Source: Colletes latitarsis (lineage: Eukaryota > Arthropoda > Insecta > Hymenoptera > Colletidae). Taken from it: a stretch of 64,000 bases of DNA. The position numbers were made by a program, and so were the translations under genes. Location of the stretch: contig NW_027488384.1 in NCBI RefSeq assembly GCF_051014445.1, positions 682,001 through 746,000 on the forward strand. The letters are read 5' to 3'. Positions 1 through 12,960 of this stretch are shown in pieces; position 1 is the stretch's first letter; each line of letters opens with the position of its first letter. The notes under the pieces are model-generated. The model saw nothing but the letters and a program-made list of their open reading frames with translations, was not told the origin of the DNA and did not search any database.

Positions 1-76
1 CCGGCTCATGCTTTCGCATTTTTCACATACTTGTTGAACAGATCCTGGTTTTTTTCTGGTTTGGATCACGCAGTAA

Positions 77-88
77 TGTGGTACCACA
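77..88. other. 12-bp palindrome box of the satellite (first example)
   Basis: TGTGGTACCACA is a perfect inverted repeat and contains a GGTACC core. It recurs once in most monomers at a fixed position, followed by CTGAAAC. It is among the best-preserved parts of the monomer although flanking segments vary. In one monomer class it is replaced by TGAAGTACAACA, which breaks the dyad; another variant reads GTGGGACCACAC. A conserved dyad in a satellite could be a protein-binding site or a cruciform-prone site, but nothing in the sequence shows which. Confidence 0.85.
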
Positions 89-845
89 CTGAAGCAGACC
101 ATTAAACCTGGTTACGATCAATATTTTAGAGGATAACGCATGTTATGTCTAGGGTGGCTTGGGATTTGCCCTCATCAGACACATACTTTCGCATTCTTCA
201 CGTACTTGTTGAACAGATTCTGGGTTTTTTCTGGTTTTGATCGCGTAGTAATGTGGTACCACACTGAAACAGTCCATTAATTCCAGTTTTGATCAATATT
301 TTAGAGGATAACGCATGTCAGGTCTAGGTTAGGCCTGGGATTTTCACTCACCAGACTCTTACTTTCGCATACTTCACATACGTGTTGAACGGATCCTGAG
401 TTTTTTCTGGTTTGGATCACGCTGTAATGTGGTACCACACTGAAACAGTCAATTAAACCTGGTTTCGATAAATATTTTAGAGGATAACGCAAGTTATGTC
501 TGGGATACGTCTGAGATTTGCCCTCATCAGGCTCATACTTTCGCGTTTATCACATACTTGTTGAACAGATTCTGGGTTTTTTCTGGTTTGGATCACGTAG
601 TAATGTGGTACCACACTGAAACAGTCCATTAAACCTGCTTTCGATCAATATTATAGAGGATAACGCATGTTATGTCTAGGTTAGGCTTGGGATTTGCCCT
701 CATCAGACACATACTTTCGTATATTTCTCATACTTCATTGCTAGATCCTGGGCTTTTTCTGGATTGGATCACGCGGTAATGTGGTACCACACTGAAACAG
801 TCAATTAAACCTGGTTTCGATCAATATTTTTGAGGATAACGCATG

Positions 846-867
846 TTAGGTCTAGGTTAGGTCTGGG
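846..867. repeat. TTAGG-containing 11-bp double sub-repeat (example)
   Basis: TTAGGTCTAGG is followed immediately by TTAGGTCTGGG, giving two TTAGG motifs 11 bp apart. The same box recurs in most monomers with small changes (TTATGTC, TTAGGCC, GATAGGTC). TTAGG is the canonical insect telomere repeat unit, but here it is diluted by 6 bp of other sequence per unit. Loss of exactly one 11-bp unit near 14058 shows the two halves can slip. Confidence 0.75.
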
Positions 868-2011
868 ATTTACTCTCGTCAGGCTCATACTTTCGCATAT
901 TTCCCATTCTTGTTGGCCAGATCCTGGGCTTCCACTGGTTTGGATCGCGTAGTAATGTGATGCCACACTGAAACAGTCAATTAATCCTGGTCTTGATAAA
1001 TATTTTAGAGGATAACGCATGTTAGATCTGGGTTAGGTCTAGGATTTGCCCTCATCAGGCTCATTCTTTCGCATATTTCTCATACTTGATGGCTAGATCC
1101 TGGACTTTTTCTGGTTTGGATAACGTAGTAATGTGGTACCACACTGAAACAGTCGATTAAACCTGGTTTCGATGAATATTTTTTAGGATAACGCATGTTA
1201 GGTCTAGGTTAGGTCTGGGATTTCCTCTCGTCAGGCTCATACTTTCGCATATTTCTCATTCTTGTTGGCCAGATCCTGGGCTTCCACTGGATTGGATCAC
1301 GTAGTAATGTGGTGCCACACTGAAACATGCAATTAAACCTGGTCTTGATAAATATTTTAGAGGATTACGCTTGTTAGGTCTGGGTTTGGTCTAGGATTTG
1401 CCCTCGTCAGGCTCATACTTCCGCATTTTTCTCTTACTAGATGGCTAGATCCTGGGTTTTTTCTGGTTTCGATAACGTTGTAAAGTGTTACCACACTGAA
1501 ACAGTCGATTAAACCTGGTTTCGATCAATATTTTAGAGGATAACGCTTGTTATGTCTAGGTTAGGCCTGGGATTTGCCCTCATCAGACTCATCCTTTCGC
1601 ATACTTCACATACTTGATGGCAAGATCCAGGCCTTTTTCTGGATTGCATCACGTAGTAATGAAGTACAACACTGAAACAGTCAATTAAACCTGGTTTCCA
1701 TCAATATTTTAGAGGACAACGCAAGTTATGTCTCAGATAGGTCTGGGATTTGCCCTCATCAAGCTCATACTTTCGCGTTTTTCACATACTTGTTGAACAG
1801 ATCCTGGGTTTTTTCCGGTATGGATCACGTAGTAATGTGGTACCACACTGAAACATTCAATTAAACCTGGTCTTGATAAATATTTTAGAGGATAACGCAT
1901 GCTAGGTCTGGATTAGGTCTAGGATTTGCCCACATCAGGCTCATACTTTCGCATATTTCTCATACTTCATGGCTAGATCCTGGGCTTTTTCTGGATTGGA
2001 TCACGTAGTAA

Positions 2012-2140
2012 TGTGGTACCACACTGAAACAGTCAATTAAATCTGGTATCGATCAATATTTCACACTTTCGCAGTTTTAACATACATGTTGACCTGATCC
2101 TGGGCTTCCACTGGTTTGGATAACGTAGTGATGTGGTACC
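2012..2140. repeat. Truncated 120-bp monomer with a 56-bp internal deletion
   Basis: The distance between successive ATGTGGTACC boxes (2011 and 2131) is 120 bp instead of 176. The junction GATCAATATTTCACACTTTC at about 2051 joins the segment after the palindrome directly to the CACTTTCGCAG box, deleting the TTAGAGGATAACGC and TTAGG boxes. The same junction recurs near 8519 and 10575, so all three copies derive from one deletion that was later duplicated. Confidence 0.9.
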
Positions 2141-5100
2141 ACACTGAAACAGTCGATTAAACCTGGTTTCGACCAATATTTTTGAGGATAACGCATGTTA
2201 GGTCTAGGTTAGGTCTGGGATTTGCTCTCGTCAGGCTCATACTTTCGCATATTTCTTATTCTTGTTGGCCAGATCCTGGGCTTCCACTGGATTGGATCAC
2301 GTAGTAATGTGATGCCACACTGAAACAGTCAATTAATCCTGGTCTTGATAAATATTTTAGAGGATAACGCATGTTAGGTCTGGGTTAGGTCTAGGATTTG
2401 CCCTCATCAGGCTCATTCTTTCGCATATTTCTCATACTTGATGGCTAGATCCTGGACTTCTTCTGGACTGGATTACGTAGTAATGTGGTACCACACTGAA
2501 ACATTCAATTAATCCTGGTCTTGATAAATATTTTAGAGGATAACGCATGTTAGGTCTGGGTTAGGTCTAGGATTTGCCCTCATCAGGCTCATACTTTCGC
2601 ATGTTACTCATACTTGATCGCTAGATCCAGGCCTTTTTCTGCTTTGCATAACGTAGCAAAATGGTGCCACACTGAAACAGTCTATTAAACCTGGTTTCGA
2701 TCAATATTTTAGAGGATAACGCATGTTAGGTCTGGGTTAGGTCTAGGATTTGCCCTCGTCAGGCTCATACTTTCGCATATTACTCATACTTGATTGATAG
2801 ATCCTGGGTTTTTTCTACTTTGGATCACGTAGTAAAGTGGTACCACACTGAAACATTCAATTAAACCTGTGTTCGATCAATATTTTGGAAGATAACGCAT
2901 GTTAGGTCTGGGTTAGGTCTGGGATTTGCGCTCATCAGTGTAATACTTTCGCATATTTCTCATACTTGATGGCGAGATCCTGGGCTTTTTCTGGATTGCA
3001 TCACGTAGTAATGTGGTACCCCACTGAAACAGTCAATGAAACCTGGATTCGATCAATATTTTAGAGGATTAACAGAAGTTAGGTCTGGGATAGGTCTTGG
3101 ATTTGCCCTCATCAGGCTCGTACTTTCGCGTTTTTGTCATACCTGTAGAACAGATCCTGGGTTTTTTCTGGATTGGATCACGCAGTAATGTGGTACCACA
3201 CCGAAACATTCAATTAAACCTGGTCTGGATAAGTATTTTAGAGGATATCGCATGTTAGGTCTAGGATAGGCCTGGGATTTGCCCTCATCAGGGTCATACT
3301 TTCGCAGTTTTAACATGCATGTTGACATAATCGAGAGTTTTTTCTGCTTTGGATCACGTAGTAAAGTGGTACCACACTGAAACAGTCCATTAAACCTGGT
3401 TTCGATCAATATTTTTGAGGATAACGCATGTCAGGTCTAGGTTAGGCCAAAGATTTTCACTGATCGGAGTCATACTTTCGCATTCTTCACATACTTGTTG
3501 AACGGATCCTGGGTTTTTTCTGGTTTGGTTCACGTAGTAATGTGGTACCACACTGAAACATTCAATTAAACCTGGTCTTGATAAATATTTTAGAGGATAA
3601 CGCATGTTATCTGTCTGGTTTAGGTCTAGGATTTGCCCTCATCAGGCTCATACTTTCGCATATTTCTCATACTTCATGGCTAGATCCTGAACTATTACTG
3701 GATTGGATCACGTAGTAATGTGGTACCACACTGAAACAGTCAATTAAACCTGGTTTCGATCAATATTTTACTGGATAACGCAAGTTAGGTCTCGGATAGT
3801 TCTGGGATTTGCCATCATCAGGCTCATACTTTCGCGTTTTTCACATACTTGTTAAACAGATCCTGGGTTTTTCCTGGATTGGATCACGTAGTAATGTGGT
3901 ACCACACAGAAACAGTCCATTACACCTGGTTTCGATCAATATTTTAGAGGATAACGCATGTTAGGTCTAGGATAGGTCTGGGATTTGCTCTCATCAGGCT
4001 CGTACTTTCGCATATTTCTCATACTTGATGGCTAGATCCTGGGCTTTTTCTGGATTGGATCGCGTAGTAATGTGGTACCACACTGAAACAGTCCACTAAA
4101 CCTGGTTTCGGTCATTATTTTAGAGGATAACTCATTTTATGTCCTGGTTAGGCCGGGGATTTTCCCTCATCAGAGTCATACTTTCGCATACTTCACATAC
4201 ATGTTGGACAGATCCTGGGTTTTTTCTACGTTGGATCACGTAGTAAAGTGGTACCACACTGAAACATTCAATTAAACCTGTGTTTGATCAATATTTTGGA
4301 AGATGACGCATGTTAGGTCTGGGTTAGGTCTGGGATTTGCGCTCATCAGTGTAATACTTTCGCATATTTCTCATACTTGGTGGCGAGATCCTGGGCTTTT
4401 TCTGGATTGCATCACGTAGTAATGTGGTACCCCACTGAAACAGTCCATTAAACCTGGTTTCGATCAATATTTTAGAGAATAATTCATGTTAGGTCTGGGT
4501 TAGGTCTGGGATTTGCTCTCATCTGGCTCGTACTTTCGAATATTTCTCATACTTGATGGCCAGATTCTGAGCTTTCTCTGGTTTGGATCACGTAGCAATG
4601 TGGTACCACACTGAAACAGTCCATTAAACCTGTTTTCGATCAATATTTTACTGGATAACGCAAGTTAGGTCTCGGATAGTTCTGGGATTGGCTCTCGTCA
4701 GGCTCATACTTTCGCATATTTCTCATACTTGATGGCTAGATCCTGGACTTTTTCTGGTTTGGATAACGTAGTGATGTGGTACCACACTGAAACAGTCGAT
4801 TAAACCGGGTTTCGATCAATATTTTTTAGGATAACGCATGTTAGGTCTAGGTTAGGTCTGGGAATGGCTCTCGTCAGGCTCATACTTTCGCATATTTCTC
4901 ATACTCGATGGCTAGATCCTGGACTTTTTCTGGATTGGATCACGTACTAGTGTGGTACCACACTGAAACAGTCATTTAAACCTGGTTTCCATCAATATTT
5001 TAGAGGACAACGCAAGTTAGGTCTGGGATAGGTCTGGGATTTGCCCTCATCACGGTCATACTTTCGCATTTCTCACATACTTGTTGAACAGATCCCTGGC

Positions 5101-5931
5101 TTTTTCTGGTTTCGATAACGTTGTAAAGTGTTACCACACTGCCACAGTCGATTAAACCTGGTTTCGATCAATATTTTAGAGGATAACGCATGTTATGTCT
5201 AGGTTAGGCCTGGGATTTGCCTTCATCAGACTCATCCTTTCGCATACTTCACATACTTGTTGAATAGATCCTGGGTTTTTTTCTGGTTTGGATCACGTAG
5301 TAATGTGCTACCACACTGAAACAGTGGATTAAACCTGCTTTCGATTATTATTTTAGAGGATAACACATGTTGGGTCTAGGTTAGGACTGGGATTTGCCTT
5401 CATCAGGCTCATACTTTCGCGTTTTTCACATACTTGTTGAACGGATCCTGGGTTTTTTCTGGTTTGGATCACGTAGTAATGTGGTACCACACTGAAACAT
5501 GCAATTAAACCTGGTCTTGATAAATATTTTAGAGGATTACGCTTGTTAGGTCTGGGTTTGGTCTAGGATTTGCCCTCGTCAGGCTCATACTTCCGCATTT
5601 TTCTCTTACTAGATGGCTAGATCCTGGGTTTTTTCTGGTTTGGATCACGTAGTAATGTGGTACCACACAAAAACAGTCCATTGAACCCGGTTTCGATCAA
5701 TATTTTCGAGGATAACGCAAGTTAGGTCTGGGATAGGTCTGGGATTTGCCCTCATCAGGGTCACATTTTCGCATTTTTTATATACTTGTTCAACAGATCC
5801 CTGGCTTTTTCAGGTTTGGATCACATAGTAATGTGGTACCACACTGAAGCAGTCGATTAAACCTGGTTACGATCAATATTTTAGAGGTTAACGCAAGTTA
5901 GGTCTGGGATAGGTCGGGGGTTTGCCCTCAT

Positions 5932-7255
5932 CCGGCTCATGCTTTCGCATTTTCACATACTTGTTGAACATATCCTGGTTTTTTTCTGGTTTGGATCACG
6001 CAGTAATGTGGTACCACACTGAAGCAGACCATTAAACCTGGTTACGATCAATATTTTAGAGGATAACGCATGTTATGTCTAGGTTGGCTGGGGATTTGCC
6101 CTCATCAGACACATACTTTCGCATTCTTCACGTACTTGTTGAACAGATTCTGGGTTTTTTCTGGTTTTGATCGCGTAGTAATGTGGTACCACACTGAAAC
6201 AGTCCATTAATTCCCGTTTTGATCAATATTTTAGAGGATAACGCATGTCAGGTCTAGGTTAGGCCTGGGATTTTCACTCACCAGACTCATACTTTCGCAT
6301 ACTTCACATACGTGTTGAACGGATCCTGAGTTTTTTCTGGTTTGGATCACGCTGTAATGTGGTACCACACTGAAACAGTCAATTAAACCTGGTTTCGATA
6401 AATATTTTAGAGGATAACGCAAGTTATGTCTGGGATACGTCTGAGATTTGCCCTCATCAGGCTCATACTTTCGCGTTTATCACATACTTGTTGAACAGAT
6501 TCTGGGTTTTTTCTGGTTTGGATCACGTAGTAATGTGGTACCACACTGAAACAGTCCATTAAACCTGCTTTCGATCAATATTATAGAGGATAACGCATGT
6601 TATGTCTAGGTTAGGCTTGGGATTTGCCCTCATCAGACACATACTTTCGTATATTTCTCATACTTCATTGCTAGATCCTGGGCTTTTTCTGGATTGGATC
6701 ACGCGGTAATGTGGTACCACACTGAAACAGTCAATTAAACCTGGTTTCGATCAATATTTTTGAGGATAACGCATGTTAGGTCTAGGTTAGGGCTGGGATT
6801 TACTCTCGTCAGGCTCATACTTTCGCATATTTCCCATTCTTGTTGGCCAGATCCTGGGCTTCCACTGGTTTGGATCACGTAGTAATGTGATGCCACACTG
6901 AAACAGTCAATTAATCCTGGTCTTGATAAATATTTTAGAGGATAACGCATGTTAGATCTGGGTTAGGTCTAGGATTTGCCCTCATCAGGCTCATTCTTTC
7001 GCATATTTCTCATACTTGATGGCTAGATCCTGGACTTTTTCTGGTTTGGATAACGTAGTAATGTGGTACCACACTGAAACAGTCGATTAAACCTGGTTTC
7101 GATCAATATTTTTTAGGATAACGCATGTTAGGTCTAGGTTAGGTCTGGGATTTCCTCTCGTCAGGCTCATACTTTCGCATATTTCTCATTCTTGTTGGCC
7201 AGATCCTGGGCTTCCACTGGATTGGATCACGTAGTAATGTGGTGCCACACTGAAA
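5932..7255. repeat. Duplicate of 1-1325 (offset about 5930 bp)
   Basis: The stretch from CCGGCTCATGCTTTCGC onward repeats that at position 1 monomer by monomer, with only scattered changes, until about 1325/7255. There the first copy switches to a segment that instead resembles about 5490-5635. The offset equals 33 monomers of 176 bp plus one truncated 120-bp monomer, within 2 bp. This is the larger-scale duplication expected from unequal crossing-over. Confidence 0.85.
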
Positions 7256-7275
7256 CAGTCAGTTAATCCTAGTCT

Positions 7276-10200
7276 TGATAAATATTTTAGAGGATAACGC
7301 ATGTTAGGTCTGGGTTAGGTCTAGGATTTGCCCTCATCAGGCTCATTCTTTCGCATATTTCTCATACTTGGTGGCCAGATCCTGGACTTTTTCTGGATTG
7401 GATCACGTACTAGTGTGGTACCACACTGAAACAGTCAATTAAACCTGGTTTCCATCAATATTTTAGAGGATAACGCAAGTTATGTCTGGGATAGGTCTGG
7501 GATTTGCCCTCATCAGTCTCATTCTTTCGCATATTTCTCATACTTGATGGCTAGATCCTGGACTTTTTCTGGACTGGATTACGTAGTAATGTGGTACCAC
7601 ACTGAAACAGTCATTTAAACCTGGTTTCCATCAATATTTTAGAGGATAACGCAAGTTATGTCTGGGATAGGTCTGGGATTTGCCCTCATCAGGCTCATTC
7701 TTTCGCATATTTCTCATACTTGGTGGCCAGATCCTGGACTTTTTCTGGATTGGATCACGTACTAGTGTGGTACCACACTGAAACAGTCAATTAAACCTGG
7801 TTTCCATCAATATTTTAGAGGATAACGCAAGTTAGGTCTGGGATAGGTCTGGGATTTGCCCTCATCACGGTCATACTTTCGCATTTCTCACATACTTGTT
7901 GAACAGATCCCTGGCTTTTTCTGGTTTCGATAACGTTGTAAAGTGTTACCACACTGCCACAGTCGATTAAACCTGGTTTCGATCAATATTTTAGAGGATA
8001 ACGCATGTTATGTCTAGGTTATGCCTGGGATTTGCCCTCATCAGACTCATCCTTTCGCATACTTCACATACTTGATGGCAAGATCCAGGCCTTTTTCTGG
8101 ATTGCATCACGTAGTAATGAAGTACAACACTGAAACAGTCAATTAAACCTGGTTTCCATCAATATTTTAGAGGACAACGCAAGTTATGTCTCAGATAGGT
8201 CTGGGATTTGCCCTCATCAAGCTCATACTTTCGCGTTTTTCACATACTTGTTGAACAGATCCTGGGTTTTTTCCGGTATGGATCACGTAGTAATGTGGTA
8301 CCACACTGAAACATTCAATTAAACCTGGTCTTGATAAATATTTTAGAGGATAACGCATGCTAGGTCTGGGTTAGGTCTAGGATTTGCCCACATCAGGCTC
8401 ATACTTTCGCATATTTCTCATACTTCATGGCTAGATCCTGGGCTTTTTCTGGATTGGATCACGTAGTAATGTGGTACCACACTGAAACAGTCAGTTAAAC
8501 CTGGTATCGATCAATATTTCACACTTTCGCAGTTTTAACATACATGTTGACCTGATCCTGGGCTTCCACTGGTTTGGATAACGTAGTGATGTGGTACCAC
8601 ACTGAAACAGTCGATTAAACCTGGTTTCGACCAATATTTTTGAGGATAACGCATGTTAGGTCTAGGTTAGGTCTGGGATTTGCTCTCGTCAGGCTCATAC
8701 TTTCGCATATTTCTTATTCTTGTTGGCCAGATCCTGGGCTTCCACTGGATTGGATCACGTAGTAATGTGATGCCACACTGAAACAGTCAATTAATCCTGG
8801 TCTTGATAAATATTTTAGAGGATAACGCATGTTAGGTCTGGGTTAGGTCTAGGATTTGCCCTCATCAGGCTCATTCTTTCGCATATTTCTCATACTTGAT
8901 GGCTAGATCCTGGACTTTTTCTGGACTGGATTACGTAGTAATGTGGTACCACACTGAAACAGTCATTTAAACCTGGTTTCCATCAATATTTTAGAGGATA
9001 ACGCAAGTTATGTCTGGGATAGGTCTGGGATTTGCCCTCATCAGGCTCATACTTCCGCGTTTTTCACATACCTGTAGAACAGATCCTGTGTTTTTTTTGG
9101 TTTCGATCACGTAGTAATGTGGTACCACACTGAAGCAGACCATCAAACCTGGTTCCAATTATTATTTTAGAGGATAACACATGTTAGGTCTAGGTTAGCT
9201 ATGGGATTTGCCATTATCAGGGTCATGCTTTCGCAGTTTTAACATACATGCTGACCCGATCGATGGTTTTTTCTGCTTTGCATAACGTAGCAAAATGGTG
9301 CCACACTGAAACAGTCTATTAAACCTGGTTTCGATCAATATTTTAGAGGATAACGCATGTTAGGTCTGGGTTAGGTCTAGGATTTGCCCTCATCAGGCTC
9401 ATTCTTTCGCATATTTCTCATACTTGGTGGCCAGATCCTGGACTTTTTCTGGATTGGATCACGTACTAGTGTGGTACCACACTGAAACAGTCAATTAAAC
9501 CTGGTTTCCATCAATATTTTAGAGGATAACGCAAGTTATGTCTGGGATAGGTCTGGGATTTGCCCTCATCAGTCTCATTCTTTCGCATATTTCTCATACT
9601 TGATGGCTAGATCCTGGACTTTTTCTGGACTGGATTACGTAGTAATGTGGTACCACACTGAAACAGTCATTTAAACCTGGTTTCCATCAATATTTTAGAG
9701 GATAACGCAAGTTATGTCTGGGATAGGTCTGGGATTTGCCCTCATCAGGCTCATTCTTTCGCATATTTCTCATACTTGGTGGCCAGATCCTGGACTTTTT
9801 CTGGATTGGATCACGTACTAGTGTGGTACCACACTGAAACAGTCAATTAAACCTGGTTTCCATCAATATTTTAGAGGATAACGCAAGTTAGGTCTGGGAT
9901 AGGTCTGGGATTTGCCCTCATCACGGTCATACTTTCGCATTTCTCACATACTTGTTGAACAGATCCCTGGCTTTTTCTGGTTTCGATAACGTTGTAAAGT
10001 GTTACCACACTGCCACAGTCGATTAAACCTGGTTTCGATCAATATTTTAGAGGATAACGCATGTTATGTCTAGGTTATGCCTGGGATTTGCCCTCATCAG
10101 ACTCATCCTTTCGCATACTTCACATACTTGATGGCAAGATCCAGGCCTTTTTCTGGATTGCATCACGTAGTAATGAAGTACAACACTGAAACAGTCAATT

Positions 10201-11387
10201 AAACCTGGTTTCCATCAATATTTTAGAGGACAACGCAAGTTATGTCTCAGATAGGTCTGGGATTTGCCCTCATCAAGCTCATTCTTTCGCGTTTTTCACA
10301 TACTTGTTGAACAGATCCTGGGTTTTTTCCGGTATGGATCACGTAGTAATGTGGTACCACACTGAAACATTCAATTAAACCTGGTCTTGATAAATATTTT
10401 AGAGGATAACGCATGCTAGGTCTGGGTTAGGTCTAGGATTTGCCCACATCAGGCTCATACTTTCGCATATTTCTCATACTTCATGGCTAGATCCTGGGCT
10501 TTTTCTGGATTGGATCACGTAGTAATGTGGTACCACACTGAAACAGTCAGTTAAACCTGGTATCGATCAATATTTCACACTTTCGCAGTTTTAACATACA
10601 TGTTGACCTGATCCTGGGCTTCCACTGGTTTGGATAACGTAGTGATGTGGTACCACACTGAAACAGTCGATTAAACCTGGTTTCGACCAATATTTTTGAG
10701 GATAACGCATGTTAGGTCTAGGTTAGGTCTGGGATTTGCTCTCGTCAGGCTCATACTTTCGCATATTTCTTATTCTTGTTGGCCAGATCCTGGGCTTCCA
10801 CTGGATTGGATCACGTAGTAATGTGATGACACACTGAAACAGTCAATTAATCCTGGTCTTGATAAATATTTTAGAGGATAACGCATGTTAGGTCTGGGTT
10901 AGGTCTAGGATTTGCCCTCATCAGGCTCATTCTTTCGCATATTTCTCATACTTGATGGCTAGATCCTGGACTTTTTCTGGACTGGATTACGTAGTAATGT
11001 GGTACCACACTGAAACAGTCATTTAAACCTGGTTTCCATCAATATTTTAGAGGATAACGCAAGTTATGTCTGGGATAGGTCTGGGATTTGCCCTCATCAG
11101 GCTCATACTTCCGCGTTTTTCACATACCTGTAGAACAGATCCTGTGTTTTTTTTGGTTTCGATCACGTAGTAATGTGGTACCACACTGAAGCAGACCATC
11201 AAACCTGGTTCCAATTATTATTTTAGAGGATAACACATGTTAGGTCTAGGTTAGCTATGGGATTTGCCATTATCAGGGTCATGCTTTCGCAGTTTTAACA
11301 TACATGCTGACCCGATCGATGGTTTTTTCTGCTTTGCATAACGTAGCAAAATGGTGCCACACTGAAACAGTCTATTAAACCTGGTTT
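7276..11387. repeat. Exact tandem duplication with a 2056-bp unit
   Basis: Copy one is about 7276-9331 and copy two about 9332-11387, abutting head to tail. The offset is constant at 2056 bp (7511/9567, 8041/10097, 8519/10575), with only rare base changes such as GATGCCACAC to GATGACACAC. The unit equals 11 x 176 + 120 exactly, because it contains one truncated monomer. The very low divergence marks it as one of the youngest amplifications in the window. Confidence 0.9.
7988..8958. repeat. Duplicate of about 1530-2500 (offset 6458 bp)
   Basis: A block that includes the GGCAAGATCCAGGCC monomer, the GAAGTACAAC monomer and the truncated 120-bp monomer recurs at a constant offset of 6458 bp. This was checked at 1583/8041, 2061/8519 and 2463/8921. 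A third copy lies about 2056 bp further on, at roughly 10044-11014. The boundaries are approximate to one monomer because all monomers are similar. Confidence 0.8.
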
Positions 11388-12960
11388 CGATCAATATTTT
11401 AGAGGATAACGCATGTTAGGTCTGGGTTAGGTCTAGGATTTGCCCTCGTCAGGCTCATACTTTCGCATATTACTCATACTTGATTGATAGATCCTGGGCT
11501 TTTTCTACTTTGGATCACGTAGTAAAGTGGTACCACACTGAAACATTCAATTAAACCTGTGTTCGATCAATATTTTGGAAGATAACGCATGTTAGGTCTG
11601 GGTTAGGTCTGGGATTTGCGCTCATCAGTGTAATATTTTCGCATATTTCTCATACTTGATGGCGAGATCCTGGGTTTTTTCTGGATTGGATCACGCAGTA
11701 ATGTGGTACCACACCGAAACATTCAATTAAACCTGGTTTCGATCAATATTTTTGAGGATAACGCATGTTAGGTCTAGGATAGGTCTGGGATTTGCTCTCA
11801 TCAGGCTCGTACTTTCGCATATTTCTCATACTTGATGGCTAGATCCTGGGCTTTTTCTGGATTGGATCGCGTAGTAATGTGGTACCACACTGAAACAGTC
11901 CACTAAACCTGGTTTCGGTCATTATTTTAGAGGATAACTCATTTTATGTCCTGGTTAGGCCGGGGATTTTCCCTCATCAGAGTCATACTTTCGCATACTT
12001 CACATACATGTTGGAGAGATCCTGGGTTTTTTCTACTTTGGATCACGTAGTAAAGTGGTACCACACTGAAACATTCAATTAAACCTGTGTTCGATCAATA
12101 TTTTGGAAGATAACGCATGTTAGGTCTGGGTTAGGTCTGGGATTTGCGCTCATCAGTGTAATACTTTCGCATATTTCTCATACTTGATGGCGAGATCCTG
12201 GGCTTTTTCTGGATTGCATCACGTAGTAATGTGGTACCCCACTGAAACAGTCAATGAAACCTGGATTCTATCAATATTTTAGAGGATTAACAGAAGTTAG
12301 GTCTGGGATAGGTCTTGGATTTGCCCTCATCAGGCTCGTACTTTCGCGTTTTTGTCATACCTGTAGAACAGATCCTGGGTTTTTTCTGGATTGGATCACG
12401 CAGTAATGTGGTACCACACCGAAACATTCAATTAAACCTGGTCCGGATAAGTATTTTAGAGGATATCGCATGTTAGGTCAAGGATAGGCCTGAGATTTGC
12501 CCTCATCAGGGTCATACTTTCGCAGTTTTAACATGCATGTTGACATAATCGAGGGTTTTGTCTGCTTTGGATCACGTAGTAAAGTGGTACCACACTGAAA
12601 CAGTCCATTAAACCTGGTTTCGATCAATATTTTTGAGGATAACGCATGTCAGGTCTAGGTTAGGCCAAAGATTTTCACTGATCGGAGTCATACCTCCGTA
12701 TTCTTCACATACATGTTGGAGAGATCCTGGGTTTTTTCTACTTTGCATCACGTGGTAAAGTGGTACCACACTGAAACATTCAACTAAACCTGTGTTCGAT
12801 CAATATTTTAGAGAATAATTCATGTTAGGTCTAGGTTAGGTCTGGGATTTGCACTCATCAGGCTCATTCTTTCGCAAATTTCTCATACTTGATGGCTAGA
12901 TCCAGGCCTTTTTCTGGATTGCATCACGTAGTAATGAAGTACAACACTGAAACACTCAAT
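11388..12960. repeat. Mosaic satellite block matching 2.7-4.4 kb
   Basis: Successive pieces match earlier sequence at different offsets. About 11330-11680 matches 2640-2990 (offset 8690). About 11767-12248 matches 3960-4441 (offset 7807). About 12240-12690 matches 3020-3470 (offset about 9219). The order of the pieces is rearranged relative to the source, which suggests repeated exchange or conversion rather than one duplication. There are no genes. Confidence 0.7.

Noticed and set aside
100..125. CENP-B box-like match in the monomer (TTCGATCAATATTTT)
   Set aside because: Only the TTCG and one A of the CENP-B box consensus are present; the required CGGG half is absent.
301..492. Recurrent minus-strand open frames of 60-112 aa across both satellite arms
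   Set aside because: They are the same satellite monomer translated over and over (MRYPLKYLSRPGLIECF and similar). 176 is not a multiple of 3, so the frame shifts from monomer to monomer and stops soon follow. There is no domain and no separate gene context. The frame at 27063-27401 merely runs from satellite through the poly(T) into the retrotransposon 3' end.
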